From assembly GCA_024641245.1 (NCBI GenBank), contig JAHEDK010000005.1:45489-109488 (forward strand): 64,000 bases of DNA. The letters are read 5' to 3'. The notes beneath the pieces were generated by a model, which searched no databases, was not told the origin of the DNA, and saw nothing but the letters and a program-made list of their open reading frames with translations. The stretch is from Actinomycetes bacterium (lineage in GTDB: Bacteria > Actinomycetota > Acidimicrobiia > Spongiisociales > JAHEDJ01). The stretch's first letter is position 1. Every line of letters starts with the position of its first letter. Position numbers and translations under genes: made by a program. Below are positions 60,379 through 64,000 of the stretch, in pieces.

Positions 60379-60396
60379 GGGAATCACCTGATTCCC
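60379..60396. promoter_or_regulatory. Inverted repeat before the sugar-binding protein gene
   Basis: GGGAATC and GATTCCC form an exact 7-bp inverted repeat around ACCT, 23 bases before the ATG. It shares GATTCC with the site at 59302 but has different half-site spacing, so it may be an operator variant or a leader hairpin. Confidence 0.35.
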
Positions 60397-60419
60397 GGAA
60401 GAAGGAGGAGTCAAACTCC

Positions 60420-61739
60420 ATGATGAAAACAAGATGGGTATCGCTATTCGTCGTACTGCTGCTCGTGGCGGCCGCGTGCGGAAGTGACGACTCAACCGAC
60501 ACAACTGTGGCCGAGAAGCCGGTTGTCAATGTCTTCGGTGCATTCTCCGGTGTCGAGGCCACCGCTGTGCAAGAGGTCATCGATGCCGAACTCGGCTCGA
60601 TGGACTACACAGCGGTGTACGAGGGTTCGGACAGCTTCGAGGAGCAGATCAAGATCCGGGTCGATGGCGGCAACCCGCCCGACATCGCTCTGTATCCGCA
60701 ACCTGGTGCACTCGTCCAGCAGGCCGAAGCCGGCAAGCTGATCGCGCTCGAAGATCTCGGATTCGATATGGCCGCGCTGGAAGCCACATTTGGGAAGTAC
60801 CTGCTGTCACTGGGCGAAGTCGGCGGCAAGCACTACGGACTGCCGACCAATACCAACTTGAAGAGCCTCATCTGGTACCCGCTTCCCGAGTTCACGGATG
60901 CGGGCTACGAAGTTCCGACTACGTGGGATGAGCTGATCGCTCTCAGCGACAAGATCGTCGCCGACGGCGGTACACCATGGTGCATCGGCACCGGAAGTGA
61001 CGCGGCTACCGGATGGACCGCCACCGACTGGATGGAAGACATCATGCTTCGCACCGCCGGGTCTGAGGCCTATGACCAGTGGGTGACGGGCGATTTGCCC
61101 TTCGCCAGCGCTGAGGTGAAGCGGGCCGCGGAGTTGCTGGGTCAGATTGTCTTCACCGAAGGCTATGTGCTCGGTGGCGCGGCGGCCATCCCCGATATCG
61201 ACTTCCGTGACGCGCCTGATCCGATGTTCAACAATCCGCCCAGTTGCTTCCTGCACCGGCAGGCCTCATTCATCACCCAGTTCTTCAATGTCCCTGGTGA
61301 GGAAGAAGGCGCCTCCGGCCTCGAAGCCGGCGTCGACTACGGCGTCTTCGCATTCCCCGACATCGATCCCGGTGTCAAGGGTGCTCTGGGCGCCGGTGAG
61401 CTCGCCGCTGTCTTCGTCGACCGGCCCGAGATCCGTGCCTTCCTCAGCGACTTCACGTCGACGGAAGTCCAGTGTGCTCAGGGAGCAAGTGCCGCAGGCC
61501 GTATCTCACCGAACACAAACGTCGGCGCCGACTGCTATCGCGACGACATTCTGGCTACTGCCTCTGAGGCGATTGTGGCGGCCCTCGCCACCGAAGGCTT
61601 CCGATTCGATGCGTCGGACCTGATGCCGTCCGAGGTCGGATCCGGTCAGTTCTGGACCGGGATGAATGTCTACATGCGTGAAGGTCCCGAATCGCTCGAC
61701 ACGGTGCTGGCAGACATCGACGCTGCCTGGCCGAAGTAG
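60420..61739 (+). CDS. Sugar-binding lipoprotein of ABC importer (family 1)
   Basis: Captures an oligosaccharide outside the membrane. The 439 residues have a lipoprotein signal with LVAAAC (Cys20), an acidic Thr-rich linker, then the family 1 fold: FEEQIKIRVDGGNPPDIALYPQ, LPTNTNLKSLIWYP and VPTTWDELIALSDKI. The arrangement resembles AglE-type alpha-glucoside binding proteins, but the sugar is not certain. AAGGAGGAG precedes the ATG. A strong hairpin separates it from the permeases. Confidence 0.92.
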   Translation: MMKTRWVSLFVVLLLVAAACGSDDSTDTTVAEKPVVNVFGAFSGVEATAVQEVIDAELGSMDYTAVYEGSDSFEEQIKIRVDGGNPPDIALYPQPGALVQQAEAGKLIALEDLGFDMAALEATFGKYLLSLGEVGGKHYGLPTNTNLKSLIWYPLPEFTDAGYEVPTTWDELIALSDKIVADGGTPWCIGTGSDAATGWTATDWMEDIMLRTAGSEAYDQWVTGDLPFASAEVKRAAELLGQIVFTEGYVLGGAAAIPDIDFRDAPDPMFNNPPSCFLHRQASFITQFFNVPGEEEGASGLEAGVDYGVFAFPDIDPGVKGALGAGELAAVFVDRPEIRAFLSDFTSTEVQCAQGASAAGRISPNTNVGADCYRDDILATASEAIVAALATEGFRFDASDLMPSEVGSGQFWTGMNVYMREGPESLDTVLADIDAAWPK

Positions 61740-61759
61740 AAACACCCACTAGATAACCC

Positions 61760-61789
61760 ACGAGGGGCGGCGACGGCGCCGCCCCTCGT
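61760..61789. terminator. Perfect 12-bp hairpin after the sugar-binding protein gene
   Basis: ACGAGGGGCGGC (61760-61771) pairs exactly with 61778-61789 across a 6-nt loop. Without a T-run it is likely a leaky terminator or mRNA-stabilising element, as at 9820 in the first importer operon. Confidence 0.65.
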
Positions 61790-61831
61790 CGTGTAGTGTG
61801 CCCCTTGCTATTCGACGGGAGGAGAAAGCCA

Positions 61832-62986
61832 ATGGACGACAACCAATCCGGCAAAGGTCTCCTCACATCCGACAAACCTGTGCCGAAGGATGAACTGGAT
61901 CGGGCGTCCGGCATTCTGGTCGTGCTCTACCGCATCATTGCGTCCCTGGCCGTACCGGTCGTATCGTTCATCATTCTGTGGCTCACGTTCAACTGGCTCC
62001 GGGACTCGGACGCCAGCCGGGCGCTCCAGGTCGTCGTGGCGATCGTTGTCGGCGTCGGCGGGGTGTTCGCGCTGTTCTGGGGTATGGACTTCGTCGTCAA
62101 TCAGTTGCCGGAGCGGCTGAGGGAGCACGTCCGTCCATTTGTGTTCGTGGGACCGGCCCTCGTGATTCTCAGCGTGTACCTCGTATACCCAGCCATCAAT
62201 ACGCTGATCATCAGCTTCAAGGACAAGTCCCAGGAGGCCTGGGTGGGATTGGACAACTACGGCTTTGTGTTCACCGACGACGCCATGCTCCGGTCGATTC
62301 GCAACACAGTGCTCTGGATCATCATCGTCCCGCTCATCTCCGTAGGGGTCGGACTGGCGTTCGCGACGCTGGCGGACCGGCTCAGGCGGGGCGAGGCAGT
62401 TGCCAAGTCGCTGATCTTCCTGCCGATGGCGATCTCGTTTGTCGGCGCTTCGATCGTGTGGAGGTTCATCTACAGCTTCCGCCCGGAGGGGTTCGGGGAG
62501 CAGATCGGTCTTCTCAACGGTGCTCTCATCCAGCTCGGGGGTGAGCCACGGGCCTGGTTGTCGTGGGACCCCTGGAACAACCTCTTCTTGATGGTGATCA
62601 TGATCTGGCTCCAAACGGGCTTTGCCATGGTCATCCTCTCGGCGGCGATCAAGGCGGTCCCCGACGACTTCTTGGAGGCCGCCCGAATAGACGGCGCATC
62701 CGAGCTGCAGATATTTTGGCGGATCATCATCCCCTCGATCATGTCTTCGATTGTGGTGGTTTCCACGACGATGGTGATCAGCGTCCTCAAGATCTTCGAC
62801 ATCGTCTGGGTGATGACAGGCGGTGAGACGGGGACGGAGGTCATTGCCGAGCGGATGGTGCGGTGGTTCTTCCGGAACGACCATGATGGCAGGGGTGCGG
62901 CCATCGCGGTCGTGCTCTTCATTGCGATCATCCCGATCATGTTGTTGAATGTGCGCCGGTTCCGAGCGGAGGAGGCGATCCGATGA
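61832..62986 (+). CDS. Sugar ABC importer permease, MalF type
   Basis: A channel subunit of 384 residues with about eight membrane helices. VFVGPALVILSVYLVYPAI is the typical entry to the core, and AARIDGASELQIFWRIIIPSI is the EAA loop that contacts the ATPase. The ATG at 61832 has GGGAGGAG upstream. An extra N-terminal pair of helices (about residues 30-90) precedes the core. The stop overlaps the MalG-type gene. Confidence 0.93.
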   Translation: MDDNQSGKGLLTSDKPVPKDELDRASGILVVLYRIIASLAVPVVSFIILWLTFNWLRDSDASRALQVVVAIVVGVGGVFALFWGMDFVVNQLPERLREHVRPFVFVGPALVILSVYLVYPAINTLIISFKDKSQEAWVGLDNYGFVFTDDAMLRSIRNTVLWIIIVPLISVGVGLAFATLADRLRRGEAVAKSLIFLPMAISFVGASIVWRFIYSFRPEGFGEQIGLLNGALIQLGGEPRAWLSWDPWNNLFLMVIMIWLQTGFAMVILSAAIKAVPDDFLEAARIDGASELQIFWRIIIPSIMSSIVVVSTTMVISVLKIFDIVWVMTGGETGTEVIAERMVRWFFRNDHDGRGAAIAVVLFIAIIPIMLLNVRRFRAEEAIR

Positions 62987-63924
62987 CGGCTTCCACCACA
63001 ACCCTCCAGAGCGAGGTCCCGGTCAAGAAGAGCGGCGTCTTCCGCCGCCTGCTGGAACGGTGGCCGGTCAAGCTGGGTCTGCTGATCATCGTCATCTTGT
63101 GGATAATCCCGACTCTGGGTCTGTTGATCAGTTCGTTCCGATTGCCGAACCTCGTGTCAACCACCGGCTGGTGGAAGGTTTTCGGCAGTTTGGCCGACAC
63201 GGCCCAGTGGACTCTCGAGAATTACCGGAACGTTCTCTCGTCTGAGGGATTCGGCAACGCATTCCTGAACAGCCTGGCCGTGACGATTCCTGCCACGGTC
63301 ATTCCGATCGCGATTGCCGCGTTCGCTGCCTACGCCTTTGCCTGGATGGATTTCCGGGGACGGCAGTGGATGTTTGTGGCCGTCGTGGGTCTGCTGGTGG
63401 TTCCGCTCCAGATGGCGTTGATCCCGATTCTGCGCCTCTACAGCTCAGGGGCCTTCATCGGCGACTTCCAGATCTTCCCGGACCTTAACCTCAACGGCAC
63501 GTATATGGCCGTGTGGCTCGCACATACAGGGTTCGGCCTGCCGCTGGCCGTGTATCTGTTGCGCAACTACATCGGGGGTTTGCCGTCGTCGACGATCGAG
63601 TCGGCTCATATCGACGGCGCCAGCCATTTCACGATCTTCTGGCGGTTGATCGTGCCGCTCTCGGTGCCTGCCCTGGCCTCGTTTGCGATCTTCCAGTTCC
63701 TCTGGGTGTGGAATGACTTCCTGGTGGCGCTCGTGTTCCTGGGCGGAACGCCCGACGTGCGAGTTCTGACGCAGGCGCTGGCCGAGTTGAACGGAACGAG
63801 AGGCGAAGCCTGGCACCTCCTGACGGCCGGAGCGTTCATCACGATGGTGCTGCCGCTGACGGTCTTCTTCTCACTGCAGCGATACTTCGTGCGAGGTCTC
63901 ACCGCAGGCTCGGTGAAGGGCTGA
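62983..63924 (+). CDS. Sugar ABC importer permease, MalG type
   Basis: Second channel subunit, 313 residues, with NAFLNSLAVTIPATVIPIAI, AYAFAWMDFRGRQW, the EAA loop ESAHIDGASHFTIFWRLIVPLS, and the C-terminal FFSLQRYFVRGLTAGSVKG. It starts with an ATGA overlap. The partner ATPase is not in the window; many such systems share one ATPase encoded elsewhere. Confidence 0.93.
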   Translation: MTASTTTLQSEVPVKKSGVFRRLLERWPVKLGLLIIVILWIIPTLGLLISSFRLPNLVSTTGWWKVFGSLADTAQWTLENYRNVLSSEGFGNAFLNSLAVTIPATVIPIAIAAFAAYAFAWMDFRGRQWMFVAVVGLLVVPLQMALIPILRLYSSGAFIGDFQIFPDLNLNGTYMAVWLAHTGFGLPLAVYLLRNYIGGLPSSTIESAHIDGASHFTIFWRLIVPLSVPALASFAIFQFLWVWNDFLVALVFLGGTPDVRVLTQALAELNGTRGEAWHLLTAGAFITMVLPLTVFFSLQRYFVRGLTAGSVKG

Positions 63925-63955
63925 GAGTTGCCGAGACGGCTACCCTCGGCGGGTC

Positions 63956-64000
63956 ATGACGACTCGCCCTGAGACCGCGCTGAATCCACGTCGAAGATGG
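63956..64000 (+). CDS. Start of a further gene in the sugar operon (truncated)
   Basis: An ATG at 63956 opens a frame with no stop for the 15 codons to the window edge. TACCCT ends nine bases upstream, and a 6-bp hairpin (63930-63935 with 63945-63950) lies in the gap. In similar operons a glycosidase such as alpha-glucosidase follows, but 15 residues are too few to identify it. Confidence 0.4.
   Translation, partial: MTTRPETALNPRRRW

Noticed and set aside
1..64000. tRNA, rRNA or riboswitch
   Set aside because: I checked the intergenic gaps, all under 200 bp, and found no cloverleaf, T-box or known riboswitch pattern that I could support by eye.

Overview
The window is about 64 kb of high-GC bacterial chromosome, densely coded on both strands, with many stop/start overlaps of the ATGA or GTGA type and no rRNA, tRNA, CRISPR array or complete insertion sequence that I could see. 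The gene set points to Actinomycetota, probably a deep class such as Acidimicrobiia. The support is a BldD-type regulator, a DUF222-HNH protein, a possible SigR-type promoter before lon, near-leaderless starts, and acidic Thr-rich linkers after lipoprotein cysteines. The class is inferred; the phylum is better supported.

Region 1 (1-17134) is a catabolic island. It holds an amidase, a TetR repressor, a eukaryote-like arginine:glycine amidinotransferase homologue, a class III aminotransferase, an amidohydrolase, agmatine deiminase, N-carbamoylputrescine amidase, a complete oligopeptide-type ABC importer, a second amidohydrolase, an isochorismatase-fold hydrolase and an MFS transporter. Three copies of one palindrome (CTATCA-N2-TGATAG) sit upstream of the amidase, between tetR and the amidinotransferase, and between the isochorismatase-like gene and the MFS gene. 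They tie the island into one probable TetR regulon. I infer uptake and stepwise dismantling of an unknown guanidino or ureido compound. This is the best candidate for an undescribed system.

Region 2 (17207-27999) is mixed: a nitroreductase, lon, 3-hydroxyacyl-CoA dehydrogenase, an M20 peptidase, a secreted beta-propeller, an ABC exporter, a lipoprotein serpin and a PAC2-family protein.

Region 3 (28092-59228) is a long housekeeping stretch: leuS, lgt, ppk2, comEA-comEC, a dihydropteroate synthase-like/SDR pair, holA, rpsT, lepA, hemW, hrcA, dnaJ, rsmE, a BldD homologue, a HIT protein, phoH-pgpH-ybeY-corC-era, recO, uppS and glyS. Points of note are a CIRCE operator that contains the hemW stop codon, a cyclic-di-AMP phosphodiesterase (PgpH) with an extra beta-sandwich domain in its extracytoplasmic region, a BldD homologue with an intact c-di-GMP motif, a degenerate GGDEF protein, and a tandem pair of 49-bp palindromes after leuS.

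Region 4 (59331-64000) is a LacI-controlled sugar ABC importer operon that runs off the right edge. In both importer operons a long perfect hairpin separates the binding-protein gene from the first permease gene, which would favour excess binding protein.
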